64,000 bases of DNA from Pseudomonas siliginis (GCF_019145195.1 NZ_JAHSTW010000005.1:62001-126000); one strand, 5' to 3'; shown: positions 18,734 to 27,862, counted from the stretch's first letter. The notes: generated by a model from the sequence alone, not told the origin. Translations and numbers: made by a program.

Positions 18734-19036
18734 ATGCGTCTGAAAAGCTTATTCGCCCTCGTCGCCCCCGTCGTTCTGCTGCTGCCACTGAGCGCCCATG
18801 CCGACTGGCCGAAAGGCGAGCGCGAGAAGTACATGGCCCAGTGCACTCAGGCTGCAACCCAGCAAATCGGTGCTGCCGCGGCGAAATCCCACTGCGCTTG
18901 CGGAGCTGACGCCATCAAGTCCTATCCGGCCAGTGACATTCAGGCGCTGATGGACAACAAGGCGACTCCCGAATTGCAACAGAAAGCCCTTGGCCAGATC
19001 GCCAAATGCAAGGCAAATAGCGCCCCGAAAAAATAA
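18734..19036 (+). CDS. Small periplasmic protein of unknown function
   Basis: The product has 100 residues from ATG 18734 (an in-frame ATG at 18710 would add eight). A signal peptide is clear (SLFALVAPVVLLLPLSAHA, cleavage before DWPKGE). The mature part has four cysteines: CTQAA, HCACG and KCKAN, probably two disulfides. The sequence resembles small helical periplasmic Pseudomonas proteins without known function. AAGGAG lies upstream. It is divergent from thrS. Confidence 0.75.
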   Translation: MRLKSLFALVAPVVLLLPLSAHADWPKGEREKYMAQCTQAATQQIGAAAAKSHCACGADAIKSYPASDIQALMDNKATPELQQKALGQIAKCKANSAPKK

Positions 19037-19144
19037 GAACACCGGGCATTAACATCGGCTGAAAGGCGGAAAAAAGTGCTGGAAATGAGCCTTTTCAGAC
19101 GATTTATGCAGGTTTTACAGGTTTTTTTATTGTCTTTACGTTTC

Positions 19145-19175
19145 GCTGAAAGCCTTTCAAACCGGGGCTTTCAGC
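19145..19175. promoter_or_regulatory. 10-bp inverted repeat upstream of the cold-shock gene
   Basis: Perfect arms GCTGAAAGCC and GGCTTTCAGC around an 11-base loop, in the 290-bp gap before csp. It is followed by no T run. It might be a terminator of Rho-dependent type for the upstream gene or part of a structured leader or operator. A TATGAT at 19252 could be the -10 of the csp promoter. Confidence 0.35.
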
Positions 19176-19326
19176 AGAAACGGGTGGTAAAGAAAACACG
19201 ACTGATTGGCAAACAGCACGTCCGGGGGGCTCCCAAAGCGAACATTTCGACTATGATACCCGGGTGTGCCCAGTTGGCCTGAGCAGCACAGCACTACTGA
19301 AAATATATGTTTCTTGGAGATACACC

Positions 19327-19539
19327 ATGTCTAATCGCCAAACCGGCACCGTTAAATGGTTCAACGATGAAAAAGGCTTCGGCTTCATCACTCCTCAAGG
19401 TGGCGGTGACGACCTGTTCGTACACTTCAAAGCTATCGAATCCGACGGTTTCAAAAGCCTGAAAGAAGGCCAGACCGTCTCTTTCGTGGCTGAGAAAGGC
19501 CAAAAGGGTATGCAAGCTGCACAGGTTCGCCCAGAGTAA
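19327..19539 (+). CDS. Cold-shock-domain RNA chaperone (CspA family)
   Basis: The 70-residue protein is one cold-shock domain: [24 protein letters not shown], with RNP1 (KGFGFIT) and RNP2 (LFVHFKAI) both present. It binds single-stranded RNA or DNA and loosens secondary structure. GGAG lies eight bases before the ATG and a strong terminator follows. Which csp paralogue it is cannot be decided here. Confidence 0.97.
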   Translation: MSNRQTGTVKWFNDEKGFGFITPQGGGDDLFVHFKAIESDGFKSLKEGQTVSFVAEKGQKGMQAAQVRPE

Positions 19540-19553
19540 TTTCTCGGCGCACT

Positions 19554-19586
19554 AAAAAAACCCCGTCCTGGTGACGGGGTTTTTTA
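19554..19586. terminator. Bidirectional Rho-independent terminator
   Basis: CCCCGTC/GACGGGG stem with A7 on one side and T6 on the other. It ends csp on the plus strand and the I78-type lipoprotein gene on the minus strand. Confidence 0.95.
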
Positions 19587-19604
19587 TGCCTGACACAAAT
19601 GGAC

Positions 19605-19922
19605 TCAGCCGCAGTTGACGCGAGTAACTACCAGGTTGTTGTCGGTGTTCAGGTTCAGGCGATCGGAGCGGTATTCCAGGGTGATCATGTCGTTCGGCTT
19701 GAGGAAACGCGCATTTTGCGCGCCAGACTTGGCACGCGCCTGATCCAGCAACTCAGGGGACGCCTTCTTGCCGATGGCAAATTGCGCTGCCGATGCTTCG
19801 CAGCGGCTATTTCCTGATTCAGCCGTCACGGGCTCCTTTGCCGACTCGCTGGAGGTTGTGCTGCAACCAGCCAACAGAGCAGCGGCCATCAGTGCACCCA
19901 GTGTCGCGAACTTCAAAGGCAT
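19605..19922 (-). CDS. I78-family peptidase inhibitor lipoprotein
   Basis: The 105-residue product has a lipoprotein signal (ALMAAALLAGCSTT). The mature domain fits the inhibitor I78 family: CEASAAQFAIGKKASPELLDQARAKSG, then the inhibitory-loop region ARFLKPNDMITLEYRSDRLNL and a closing NLVVTRVNCG, with two cysteines that probably pair. Members inhibit serine peptidases; an envelope-protection role is an inference. It is a single gene, convergent with csp. Confidence 0.85.
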   Translation of the reverse strand: MPLKFATLGALMAAALLAGCSTTSSESAKEPVTAESGNSRCEASAAQFAIGKKASPELLDQARAKSGAQNARFLKPNDMITLEYRSDRLNLNTDNNLVVTRVNCG

Positions 19923-20088
19923 GAAGCCTCCTTGTTTTCAAATGTTTAAGCAGAGATCGTGCGACCGCCAATGCAGCGTTTGGTTTCAAGGCTCAAGCCA
20001 TGCCCTGCCCCACGAGCGGAAAAATGCCGAGTGTGCCTGAGCCGCCCTGTCCGGCTCATCAAACATTCGTGACTGAATATTAACAACC

Positions 20089-20391
20089 TCAATAAACGTC
20101 GATGTAGTCGTAGGGCGGATTCGGCCAGTTGTCTTTGAGTGCGTTGAAAATCTGCATCACCCAGACTTCATCGCTGGCTGCGACGTTACCCACATAGCCC
20201 GACCCCTTAGCCCAGGTTTCCAGGCGAAACAACAGACCCTCGATATCCTGCCCACCGGTCACCGTAGACAGATAGGCAATGCCATCTTTGGTCACGCGCA
20301 ATTGGTTGTGCGCGTCGTCACTGGCCGAGGCAAGCAATTGGCGCACTGCTTCGAGTGTCAGGCCGTCAGGGGTATTCAGATCAATCTGCAC
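20089..20391 (-). CDS. Conserved small cytoplasmic protein, unknown function
   Basis: A 100-residue acidic soluble protein (MQIDLNTPDGLTLEAVRQLLASASDD) with a mixed alpha/beta pattern, no signal peptide and no recognised motif. It ends NPPYDYIDVY. Codon usage matches its neighbours. I do not recognise the family. It is divergent from the 66-residue gene at 20521. Confidence 0.75.
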   Translation of the reverse strand: MQIDLNTPDGLTLEAVRQLLASASDDAHNQLRVTKDGIAYLSTVTGGQDIEGLLFRLETWAKGSGYVGNVAASDEVWVMQIFNALKDNWPNPPYDYIDVY

Positions 20392-20520
20392 AGCGGGGTC
20401 CTTTGCAAGCCGGAAAAGACCAAGTGTCGCATAGCGCTCCGCTCATGCCTAAGTCGCAGTGCCAAATGCCGCACAAAATGGTTAACTCGAAAACAGACAT
20501 CCTGACCTTTCGAGCCTCCC

Positions 20521-20721
20521 ATGACCAGTGTAAGCATCGACGCCGCCATCAACGCCAAATGGGCCGAAGGACACAGCTCTTACAGCCCCGGCACGACGGA
20601 AGAATTGGCGCTGATCGGCATTGATTTACTGGTCAAGGAGTTGGGGATAGAAGCGGCGCAGCATTTTATCAATCAGGTATTCGAACGCTATCCGATCGGT
20701 CAGGCCGAACAGCCGCAGTGA
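20521..20721 (+). CDS. Small helical protein, unknown function
   Basis: The 66-residue product (MTSVSIDAAINAKWAEGHSS) is mostly alpha-helical, with the core ELALIGIDLLVKELGIEAAQHFINQVF. No cysteines or signal peptide. A strong bidirectional terminator starts two bases after the stop. The family is not recognised, but composition and the terminator support a real gene. Confidence 0.65.
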   Translation: MTSVSIDAAINAKWAEGHSSYSPGTTEELALIGIDLLVKELGIEAAQHFINQVFERYPIGQAEQPQ

Positions 20722-20722
20722 A

Positions 20723-20748
20723 AACCCGCAGGCAACCGCCTGCGGGTT
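20723..20748. terminator. Bidirectional terminator
   Basis: An 11-bp perfect stem AACCCGCAGGC/GCCTGCGGGTT with loop AACC. It separates the 66-residue gene from the end of the ribose/nucleoside operon on the minus strand. Confidence 0.85.
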
Positions 20749-20754
20749 GACGAC

Positions 20755-21783
20755 TTATTTCAGGCGTTTCAGGCGCTCGGTCAGCAGATCAAAGAATCCC
20801 TGGGCGTCGCCATTTTCGACCCAGAATGCATTCTTCGGTGCTTTCAGGCCGTCATACCAGTCAACAATGGTCTGGCCGAATGTCGGTCCTTCACGGCTAT
20901 CCACCACGACGTTGACCGCCCGACCGGTAAACAACTCAGGCTTGAGCAGATACGCCACAACCGTCGCGTCATGCACCGGGCCACCGGGAATGCCGTAGTG
21001 CTCCATATCGCCCTTGATGTATTCGTTGAGAATGTCGCCGACGATCTTGCTCGCATTGTTGTTCAGCGCCGCAATCTGCTTCAGACGTGCATCGCTGGTC
21101 AGGATCTTGTGGGTCACGTCCAGCGGCAGATAGGTGAGCTTCACCCCGCTCTTGAGCACCACCTCGGCAGCCTGCGGATCGGCGAACAAGTTGAACTCAG
21201 CCACAGGGGTGATGTTGCCACCGTTGAAATGCGCCCCGCCCATGATCACCACTTCCTTGATGCCCTGAACGATTTCCGGCTCTTGGATCAATGCTAGAGC
21301 CAGGTTGGTCTGCGGACCGAGCATGGCAATGGTGATGCTGTGCGGTTTGGCCGATTTAAGAGTGTCGATCAGATAATTGACCGCATTGCCTTTCGCCAGG
21401 CCTTTCTTCGGTTCGTGAACCGTGACGCCTGACAAGCCTTCCTTGCCATGAATGTTCTCGGCGTAGATCGGCGTGCGCATCAGCGGCTTCGGTGCGCCAG
21501 CGTAAACCGGCACGTCTTCGCGCCCGGCCCATTCGCGAGCCAGCCGCGCGTTGCGCGAAGTCTTGTCCAGGCGCACGTTGCCGGCCACGGTAGTCAGCGC
21601 GCGAATATTCAGTTCATCCGGCGACGCAAGCGCGAAGAGCAAAGCGACAACGTCGTCAGCGCCTGGATCGGTGTCGATGATCAAATCGATTTTTTCAGCG
21701 GCCTGAACGCCGGTCGCAGTTATCACAGACAAAAGCAGCAGGCTCCGGACCAGTTGATGAAGTTTTGCAGCATAGCGTTGCAT
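20755..21783 (-). CDS. Periplasmic nucleoside hydrolase
   Basis: Nucleoside hydrolases split ribonucleosides into base and ribose. The 342-residue protein begins with an export signal (SLLLLSVITATGVQA), so it acts in the periplasm, unlike E. coli RihA/B/C. The mature enzyme carries the Ca2+-binding DTDPGADD, TTVAGNVRL, MGGAHFNGGN, EFNLFADPQAA and the late catalytic-region GGPVHDAT. It is the last gene of the rbs operon, 31 bp after rbsD, which suggests that the ribose released is imported by RbsABC. Confidence 0.92.
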   Translation of the reverse strand: MQRYAAKLHQLVRSLLLLSVITATGVQAAEKIDLIIDTDPGADDVVALLFALASPDELNIRALTTVAGNVRLDKTSRNARLAREWAGREDVPVYAGAPKPLMRTPIYAENIHGKEGLSGVTVHEPKKGLAKGNAVNYLIDTLKSAKPHSITIAMLGPQTNLALALIQEPEIVQGIKEVVIMGGAHFNGGNITPVAEFNLFADPQAAEVVLKSGVKLTYLPLDVTHKILTSDARLKQIAALNNNASKIVGDILNEYIKGDMEHYGIPGGPVHDATVVAYLLKPELFTGRAVNVVVDSREGPTFGQTIVDWYDGLKAPKNAFWVENGDAQGFFDLLTERLKRLK

Positions 21784-21814
21784 AGCGCATTCCTTGTGCA
21801 GATGATATCGGAAA

Positions 21815-22219
21815 TCAGAATGTAACCCCGGCGACCAGAACGATGTTGCAGTACGGCTGACATTCTCCTGTACGAATGATCGCCCTGGCTTGTCGGCTAA
21901 GCACCTTGAACTGCTCGTGGGTGAGCAGATCCCTACGGCCCAGCGCGCCCTCTTCGTTCAACGCGTCCAGATCGGCCAGTGCCGTGGGTTGTTTGTCGAA
22001 GATCTCTTTGGCCAGCACATGGCTTTCTACCTGCATCTCGCTGAGTACAACTTTCAGCGTGCTGACGAAATCAGGGATGCCATGGGTCAGCGCCAGATCA
22101 ATCAACTCGACACCCGGTGGCACGGGCAAACCGGCATCGCCAATCACGACCATGTCACCGTGGCCAAGAGAAGCGATCAGTCGCGACAGCGCGACATTAA
22201 GCAAAGGAGTCTTTTTCAT
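21815..22219 (-). CDS. rbsD: D-ribose pyranase
   Basis: RbsD interconverts beta-pyranose and beta-furanose forms of ribose, supplying the furanose to ribokinase. The 134-residue length and motifs fit ([36 protein letters not shown], and the C-terminal [22 protein letters not shown] with the catalytic Tyr). It overlaps the end of rbsK by 4 bp. Confidence 0.97.
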   Translation of the reverse strand: MKKTPLLNVALSRLIASLGHGDMVVIGDAGLPVPPGVELIDLALTHGIPDFVSTLKVVLSEMQVESHVLAKEIFDKQPTALADLDALNEEGALGRRDLLTHEQFKVLSRQARAIIRTGECQPYCNIVLVAGVTF

Positions 22220-23133
22220 GCGGGTTTGAACGCCTGTACTTCGGATATGGTTGGAATCGACGGTTGCGCACCGGCGCGGGTAACCGACAGTGCAGCGGCG
22301 ATCTGACCGTAGCGAATCGCCTCGGCCTCAGATTTGCCATCGGCCAGCGCTGCGGCGAAACCGCCGACAAAAGTGTCGCCCGCCGCCGTGGTATCGACCG
22401 CCTTCACGGCCGGCGCGGGGAAATGTTCGAAGCCGTTGCCGTTGGCGAACAATGAGCCTTGCGCGCCTAACGTGACGATGACTTTGCCCGCGCCCATGGC
22501 AATCAACTGAGTGGCAGCCGTTTCTGCCGACTGCAGCGAGTCGACAGCGAGCCCGCTCAATGCGGCGGCTTCGCTTTCGTTGGGAATCAGATAGTCGATG
22601 GCGGTAAACCAGTCTGCCGGCAAAGGACGGCTGGCCGGCGCCGGGTTGAGGATGACGGTTTTGCCCAGTTCACGCGCACGCTTGAGCGCATGTCCGACCG
22701 TCGCATCGGGAATCTCGAGCTGACAGATCACTACATCGGCGGCCTGTAAAACCGCATCAAAGCGGTCGATCACTGCCGGCGTCATCGCGCCGTTGGCACC
22801 GGCGACAATCACGATGGCGTTCTGGCTGTTGTCATCCACCACAATCAGCGCTACGCCACTGGAATCCTCTACGACACTGACAGCCTGGCAGTCGATGTGC
22901 TCGGCGAGCAAGGCATCGCGCAATCGCACACCATAGTCGTCATTTCCGACGCAACCGATCATTGCCACCTTAGCGCCCAAGCGCGCAGCAGCAACCGCCT
23001 GATTGGCGCCCTTGCCGCCAGACACCGTGGCAAAGGAATGACCAATCAGCGTTTCACCGCCGCGTGGCAGCCGTGGCGCCCGGGTGACCAGGTCCATGTT
23101 CAGGCTGCCTATTACCACTACATTTGCTGGCAT
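22216..23133 (-). CDS. rbsK: Ribokinase
   Basis: The 305-residue PfkB-family sugar kinase makes ribose-5-phosphate. It shows the two PfkB signatures: [22 protein letters not shown] near residue 40 and the C-terminal [20 protein letters not shown] with the catalytic Asp. It follows rbsR by 24 bp and overlaps rbsD by 4 bp. Confidence 0.97.
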   Translation of the reverse strand: MPANVVVIGSLNMDLVTRAPRLPRGGETLIGHSFATVSGGKGANQAVAAARLGAKVAMIGCVGNDDYGVRLRDALLAEHIDCQAVSVVEDSSGVALIVVDDNSQNAIVIVAGANGAMTPAVIDRFDAVLQAADVVICQLEIPDATVGHALKRARELGKTVILNPAPASRPLPADWFTAIDYLIPNESEAAALSGLAVDSLQSAETAATQLIAMGAGKVIVTLGAQGSLFANGNGFEHFPAPAVKAVDTTAAGDTFVGGFAAALADGKSEAEAIRYGQIAAALSVTRAGAQPSIPTISEVQAFKPA

Positions 23134-23157
23134 ACATCACTACTCATCAATTCGGTT

Positions 23158-24177
23158 TCAGCGATATTCGGTGAACACGCCGGACAGCGGCGCGGTCGAT
23201 TCGCGCAGGACAATGCTCGGGGTCACGATGCGTTGATCGGTGCCCGAATCGGGCGCAGCAATTCTGCGCAACAGCACTTCGGCGGCCATCTCGCCCAGTT
23301 GCAGGATCGACTGGCCGACCGTGGTCAGCGCCGGATAGACATAACGGCTCATCTGAATGTCATCGAAGCCGATCACCGACAGCTCGGCCGGCACCCGGAC
23401 ATTACGTTCAGCCGCCGCACGCAGCACACCGATGCCAATCATGTCGTTACCGGCAAAAATCGCGCTCGGGGGATTGCTTTCGAGCAGCCGGGCAGCGGCG
23501 TTGTAACCGCCGGTGCTGGTGAAGTCGCTTTCGAGCATACGCTCCTCGCGCACCTCGATTCCCGCTTCTCGCAGCGCTCGGCAATAACCGGCCTGACGCA
23601 TTTGCGCCACGCTGGTACTGGCCGGACCGCCGATGGTGGCGATGTCGCGATGCCCCAACTCGAGCAGGTGACGGGTTGCCAGATAAGCGCCGTATTCATG
23701 ATCGATACGCACCAGATCGGCATTTACACCTTCCAGGCCCCGGTCAACGATAACCATCGGCGTCTTCACGCCTGCCAGCCCTTGCGCCAGACCAGTGTCA
23801 CCGCCGGCGGAGGCGACGATCAAACCGTCGATGCGTTTTTCCAGCAACACGCGCAGATAACTGCGCTGCTTGTCCGGATTGTCGTCGGAGTTACAGAGGA
23901 TCACGCAGTAACCGTTGCGCTCGCAGTAATCCTCGATTCCGCGCGCCAATTCAGCGAAGTACGGGTTGAGGCTGTTAGGCACCAGCAGGCCGATGGTCGC
24001 CGTGGTTTTGGCTTTCAGCGAGCGCGCCACGGCACTGGGAACGTAGTCGAGGCTCTTGATCGCCGCCTCGACTTTGCGCCGCACTTCCTGACTCACCGGG
24101 CGGGTGTTGTTCACCACGTGCGACACGGTCGTGTAGGAAATACCCGCAAGCGCCGCTACATCCTTGATCGTTGCCAT
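23158..24177 (-). CDS. rbsR: LacI-family ribose operon repressor
   Basis: A 339-residue LacI/GalR regulator. The N-terminal helix-turn-helix ATIKDVAALAGISYTTVSHVVNNTRPVS is followed by the hinge YVPSAVARSLKAK and a periplasmic-binding-protein-like effector domain. It is embedded between rbsC and rbsK and should bind the CGCAAACGTTTGCG palindrome upstream of rbsB; the ligand is presumably ribose. Confidence 0.95.
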   Translation of the reverse strand: MATIKDVAALAGISYTTVSHVVNNTRPVSQEVRRKVEAAIKSLDYVPSAVARSLKAKTTATIGLLVPNSLNPYFAELARGIEDYCERNGYCVILCNSDDNPDKQRSYLRVLLEKRIDGLIVASAGGDTGLAQGLAGVKTPMVIVDRGLEGVNADLVRIDHEYGAYLATRHLLELGHRDIATIGGPASTSVAQMRQAGYCRALREAGIEVREERMLESDFTSTGGYNAAARLLESNPPSAIFAGNDMIGIGVLRAAAERNVRVPAELSVIGFDDIQMSRYVYPALTTVGQSILQLGEMAAEVLLRRIAAPDSGTDQRIVTPSIVLRESTAPLSGVFTEYR

Positions 24178-24180
24178 GGT

Positions 24181-25158
24181 TCAGCCTCGGCGACTGGCGC
24201 GTTGACTGCGATAGGTGTCGAGCACCACGGCGATAACAATTACCGCTCCGGTGATGATGCGCTTGGTCGGCTCCGTCGCACCAATCTGTGCGAGACCGGC
24301 CGCGAGCACGGAAATGATCAGCACGCCAAAGAAAGTACTGATTACCGAACCGCGTCCACCCATCAGGCTGGTACCACCGATAACCACCGCCGCGATCACT
24401 TGCAGTTCCAGACCCGAACCTGCGTTCGGGTCAGCCGCCTCCAGACGCGAAATCTGAAACAGAGCGGCAATGCCCGCCAGCAGGCCCATAAGGCTGAACA
24501 CCAGAATTTTGTAGGGCTTGGGATTGATCCCGGCCAGCCGCACGGCTTCTTCGTTGGTGCCGATGCCGATCAGGTAGCGGCCGAAAACAGTGCGAGTCAA
24601 AACTGCCTGCGCGATGAAGATCACCAGCAAAGCGATGATGAACGAGGGTGAAATACCGAACGCGATCGGATTCGACAGCCAGGCGAACGCATCGCCGATG
24701 TACGCAGTCCGCGACCCGGTCATCTGATACGCCACACCGCGGGCCATTTCCAGCACGCCGAGGGAGACGATGAACGACGGAATCCGCCAGGCCACGGTGA
24801 TCGAGCCAGTGATGGTCCCGGCCAGCGCCGCCACCGCCATGCCGAGCAGCGCCGCTGGCAAAACGCTCCAGCCCCAGCCGAGAATCGCAACGCTGACCGT
24901 CGATGCGGCCAGCGCGAGGACCGAGCCGACGGACAGGTCGATGCCGCCGATGATCAGCACAAAGGTCATGCCCACGGCCAGCACCATCAGGTCGGGAATC
25001 TGGTTGGCCAGGGTGCTGAAGGTGTTGTACGAGAGGAAATGGCTGCTCAGGACCGAGAACAGCGCAATCATCGCCAGCAAGGCACCGGCCAGGCCCAGAT
25101 AAGTACCCAGGCCAAAGAAATTGCCACTACGTTTACTGGCAGAAGATGCAGTTTTCAT
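24181..25158 (-). CDS. rbsC: Ribose ABC transporter permease
   Basis: A 325-residue integral membrane protein with 8-10 hydrophobic segments and the sugar-permease family signature (GGIDLSVGSVLALAASTVSVAI and VIAAVVIGGTSLMGGRGSVISTFFGVLIISVL). It overlaps the stop of rbsA by 4 bp and forms the membrane channel of RbsABC. Confidence 0.96.
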   Translation of the reverse strand: MKTASSASKRSGNFFGLGTYLGLAGALLAMIALFSVLSSHFLSYNTFSTLANQIPDLMVLAVGMTFVLIIGGIDLSVGSVLALAASTVSVAILGWGWSVLPAALLGMAVAALAGTITGSITVAWRIPSFIVSLGVLEMARGVAYQMTGSRTAYIGDAFAWLSNPIAFGISPSFIIALLVIFIAQAVLTRTVFGRYLIGIGTNEEAVRLAGINPKPYKILVFSLMGLLAGIAALFQISRLEAADPNAGSGLELQVIAAVVIGGTSLMGGRGSVISTFFGVLIISVLAAGLAQIGATEPTKRIITGAVIVIAVVLDTYRSQRASRRG

Positions 25159-26708
25159 GGGAGATCCCTAGGCGCTGCTTCATTGAGCAACGCATCACGT
25201 TTCTGGTAGCCGGCGAAAGCGGCGGCAAGCAAATCATCCTGGGTCCAGCTGTCGCGCTCGAAGGTGTCGATCAGACGTCCCGCCGAGAGCACGCCGATCC
25301 GGTCGCAGATCAGCATCAACTCACGCAAGTCACTGGACACCACGACCAATGCCTTGCCCTGGCGGGTCAACTCACCGAGCAGACCGTAAATATCGAACTT
25401 GGCACCGACATCGATTCCACGAGTAGGCTCGTCGAACAGCAGCACCGAACAGTCGCGCTCCAGCCAGCGACCGATCACGACCTTCTGCTGATTGCCGCCG
25501 GACAGTTCCGAAACCAACTGCGTCGGGCTCGAACTGCGGATGCGCATGGCCTCGATCTGACGTTGCGCCAGGCAAGTTTCGTCGCCGTTGTTGACGAAAC
25601 CGCCACTGGAGATTTCCGGCATGTTGCCCAAGGCGATGTTGGCGCTGATCGACTGACTGAGCAGCAGCCCTTCGCCCTTGCGATCCTCGGTGATCAACGC
25701 GATGCCATTGCGTACGGCATCGACTGGCGAGCGAACACTCACGACCTTGGCCGGGGAGCCGAGCGCGATGGTGCCGCTGTCGGCAGCATCGGCACCGAAT
25801 ATCAGCCGCAGCAGTTCCGTGCGCCCAGCTCCGATCAATCCGGAAATGCCGAAGATCTCCCCGGCACGCACCTCGAAAGAGACGTCGCGGACTTTGTCAG
25901 AACGGGTCAGGCCTTTGACCGTCAACGCCGGAGCGCCGATCTTGCGCGGCCCCATGTCGATGTGTTCGCCCAGTTCGCGACCGACCATCAAGGTGACCAG
26001 TTGCTCGCTGTTGTAGTTGGCCATCGGCTCGACGCAGACCAGATTGCCGTCACGCAGCACGGCAATACGCTGGGCCACCCGCGCCAGTTCTTCGAGACGA
26101 TGAGAGATATAGATGATGGAAACGCCGCGAGCCTGCAATCGGCTGATCTGCTCGAAGAGCATTTCGACTTCGCGCGCCGTGAGCATCGCGGTCGGCTCAT
26201 CAAGGATCAGCACGTGGCAATCGCCAATCAGGTTGCGCGCGATTTCGACCATCTGTTGATGACCGATACCCAACTCGCCAACCAGCGTGTCCGGGTCGAT
26301 CGCATCGAGGCCGACCTGCGCCATGGCTTCGATGGCCGCCTTGCGCAATTGCTTGCGGCTGATCCAACCCGCGCTGCTCGGCAGATTATCCAGAAACAGG
26401 TTTTCCGCCACCGACAGCGTCGGCAACAGATTGAGTTCTTGCATGACCATGCGCACGCCAAGCTCTTCAGCCTGGGTACGGCTGCCCGGACGGTAGTCCT
26501 TGCCGTGGAATTGCATGTGGCCGGTAGTGGGTGTGACCAGACCACCAATGATCTTCGACAGGGTACTTTTGCCGGCACCATTTTCGCCGGTCAGCGCCAG
26601 TACTTCACCGCGCATCAGCGTCAGATCGATGCCGGTGAGCACCGGTTGCGCATAGGTCTTGCCGATACCGCTGACCGAGAGGACAGCGTTCGGGGCGGAA
26701 ACTGACAT
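25155..26708 (-). CDS. rbsA: Ribose ABC transporter ATP-binding protein
   Basis: The protein has 517 residues from ATG 26708 (MSVSAPNAVLSVSGIG), with GGAG six bases upstream; an ATG four codons earlier is possible. It is a double ATPase: domain 1 has Walker A GENGAGKSTLSK and Walker B VLILDEPTAML; domain 2 has a degenerate P-loop region (GLIGAGRTELLR), the signature LSGGNQQKV and LFDEPTRGID. This duplicated layout is standard for sugar importers. Confidence 0.97.
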   Translation of the reverse strand: MSVSAPNAVLSVSGIGKTYAQPVLTGIDLTLMRGEVLALTGENGAGKSTLSKIIGGLVTPTTGHMQFHGKDYRPGSRTQAEELGVRMVMQELNLLPTLSVAENLFLDNLPSSAGWISRKQLRKAAIEAMAQVGLDAIDPDTLVGELGIGHQQMVEIARNLIGDCHVLILDEPTAMLTAREVEMLFEQISRLQARGVSIIYISHRLEELARVAQRIAVLRDGNLVCVEPMANYNSEQLVTLMVGRELGEHIDMGPRKIGAPALTVKGLTRSDKVRDVSFEVRAGEIFGISGLIGAGRTELLRLIFGADAADSGTIALGSPAKVVSVRSPVDAVRNGIALITEDRKGEGLLLSQSISANIALGNMPEISSGGFVNNGDETCLAQRQIEAMRIRSSSPTQLVSELSGGNQQKVVIGRWLERDCSVLLFDEPTRGIDVGAKFDIYGLLGELTRQGKALVVVSSDLRELMLICDRIGVLSAGRLIDTFERDSWTQDDLLAAAFAGYQKRDALLNEAAPRDLP

Positions 26709-26763
26709 AGAAATCTCCATGCGCTCGCCCGGACGGACGAGCGCCGTTGTGTCGCCAGATGAC

Positions 26764-27720
26764 TTACTGGGTGACCAGCTCGACCGGTGTTTCGATCACG
26801 CCGTTGGCACCGCTGTCGACTTTCTCGCCTTTGATGATCTTCAGCGCGGTTTCGATGCCGAACACGGCCTGCTTGGCTGCAAACTGGTCAGCCGTCGCCA
26901 GCACGCGGCCGTCCTTGAGCATTGGCTTGATCGCGTTGATATTGTCGTAACCGACGACTTTCACCTGCCCTGCCTTACCAGCGGCACGGACTGCGGAAAC
27001 GGCACCGACCGCCATGCTGTCGTTACCGGCCAGCAGCGCTTTGACATCCGGGTATTCACTGAGGATCGAAGCCGCAACCTTGTTGCCCTTGTCGATTTCC
27101 CAGTCACCGGACTGCAGCGAGACCACTTTGATCTGCGCGGCTTCCATCGCGTCCTTGAAACCGGCCGTGCGCGCCTGCGCGTTGGTGGTGGTGGACACGC
27201 CTTCGATGATGCCGACCTCGTCGCCCGCCTTCAGTTGCTTGGCCAGATATTCGCCAACCAGACGTGCACCCTTGCGGTTGTCCGGACCTACGAACGGCAC
27301 GTTGATGTTCTTGCTTTTGACCACGGCGGGATCGAGCTGGTTGTCGATGTTGATCACCGTGATACCGGCGTCTACGGCCTTCTTGATCACCGGCACCATG
27401 GCCTTGGAGTCAGAAGGCGCGATCACCAGTGCATTCACCTTGGCCAAGATCATCTGTTCGACGATGCGAGTCTGCCCGGCAGTGTCGGTTTCGTCCTTGA
27501 TACCGTTGGAGATCAGATCGAAATCGGCGGAGTGTTCTTTCTGGTAGGCCTTGGCGCCGTCTTCCATGGTCAAGAAGAATTCGTTGGCCAAGGATTTCAT
27601 GACCAGGGCGACTTTGGGCTTTTCTGCAGATTCGGCGAACGCCGAGGAGACAGGTAGTGCGGCGGCTGTGGCAGCCAGCATAGCGACAGCAAGAAGACGT
27701 GCGGCGAATGGCAGCTTCAT
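26764..27720 (-). CDS. rbsB: Periplasmic ribose-binding protein
   Basis: A 318-residue substrate-binding protein with a signal peptide (LLAVAMLAATAAALPVSSAFA). The mature protein has the two-lobe fold of the ribose/galactose group: VALVMKSLANEFFLTMEDGAK, DFDLISNG, INIDNQLDP, FVGPDNRKGARL and ALLAGNDSMAVGA. It is the first gene of the operon and lies directly downstream of the sigma-70 promoter at 27834-27862. Confidence 0.97.
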   Translation of the reverse strand: MKLPFAARLLAVAMLAATAAALPVSSAFAESAEKPKVALVMKSLANEFFLTMEDGAKAYQKEHSADFDLISNGIKDETDTAGQTRIVEQMILAKVNALVIAPSDSKAMVPVIKKAVDAGITVINIDNQLDPAVVKSKNINVPFVGPDNRKGARLVGEYLAKQLKAGDEVGIIEGVSTTTNAQARTAGFKDAMEAAQIKVVSLQSGDWEIDKGNKVAASILSEYPDVKALLAGNDSMAVGAVSAVRAAGKAGQVKVVGYDNINAIKPMLKDGRVLATADQFAAKQAVFGIETALKIIKGEKVDSGANGVIETPVELVTQ

Positions 27721-27763
27721 GGGTTCACTCCGATCTTATGATTATTGTGAGCAACGTTTGCGC

Positions 27764-27780
27764 TGACGTAAGCTACGTCA
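27764..27780. promoter_or_regulatory. Second perfect palindrome in the rbsB leader
   Basis: TGACGTA-AGC-TACGTCA: 7-bp perfect arms with a 3-base spacer, about 45-60 bp upstream of the rbsB ATG and downstream of the predicted transcription start. It is unlike the LacI-type operator and may bind another regulator or form an mRNA hairpin. A degenerate half of the LacI site (AACGTTTGCGC) abuts it. Confidence 0.5.
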
Positions 27781-27811
27781 CGGCTCCGGGAGCAGATGCC
27801 CTTCCAAGCCG

Positions 27812-27862
27812 CGCAAACGTTTGCGTAGACCGAACTATGAGAATCCCGCCGACATTTGTCAA
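27812..27862 (-). promoter_or_regulatory. rbsB promoter with LacI-type operator
   Basis: On the minus strand, TTGACA (27862-27857), a 17-bp spacer and CATAGT (27839-27834) form a good sigma-70 promoter. Eight bases further is the perfect 14-bp palindrome CGCAAACGTTTGCG (27812-27825), which matches the LacI/GalR core. Its position over the transcription start fits direct repression by RbsR. Confidence 0.85.
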
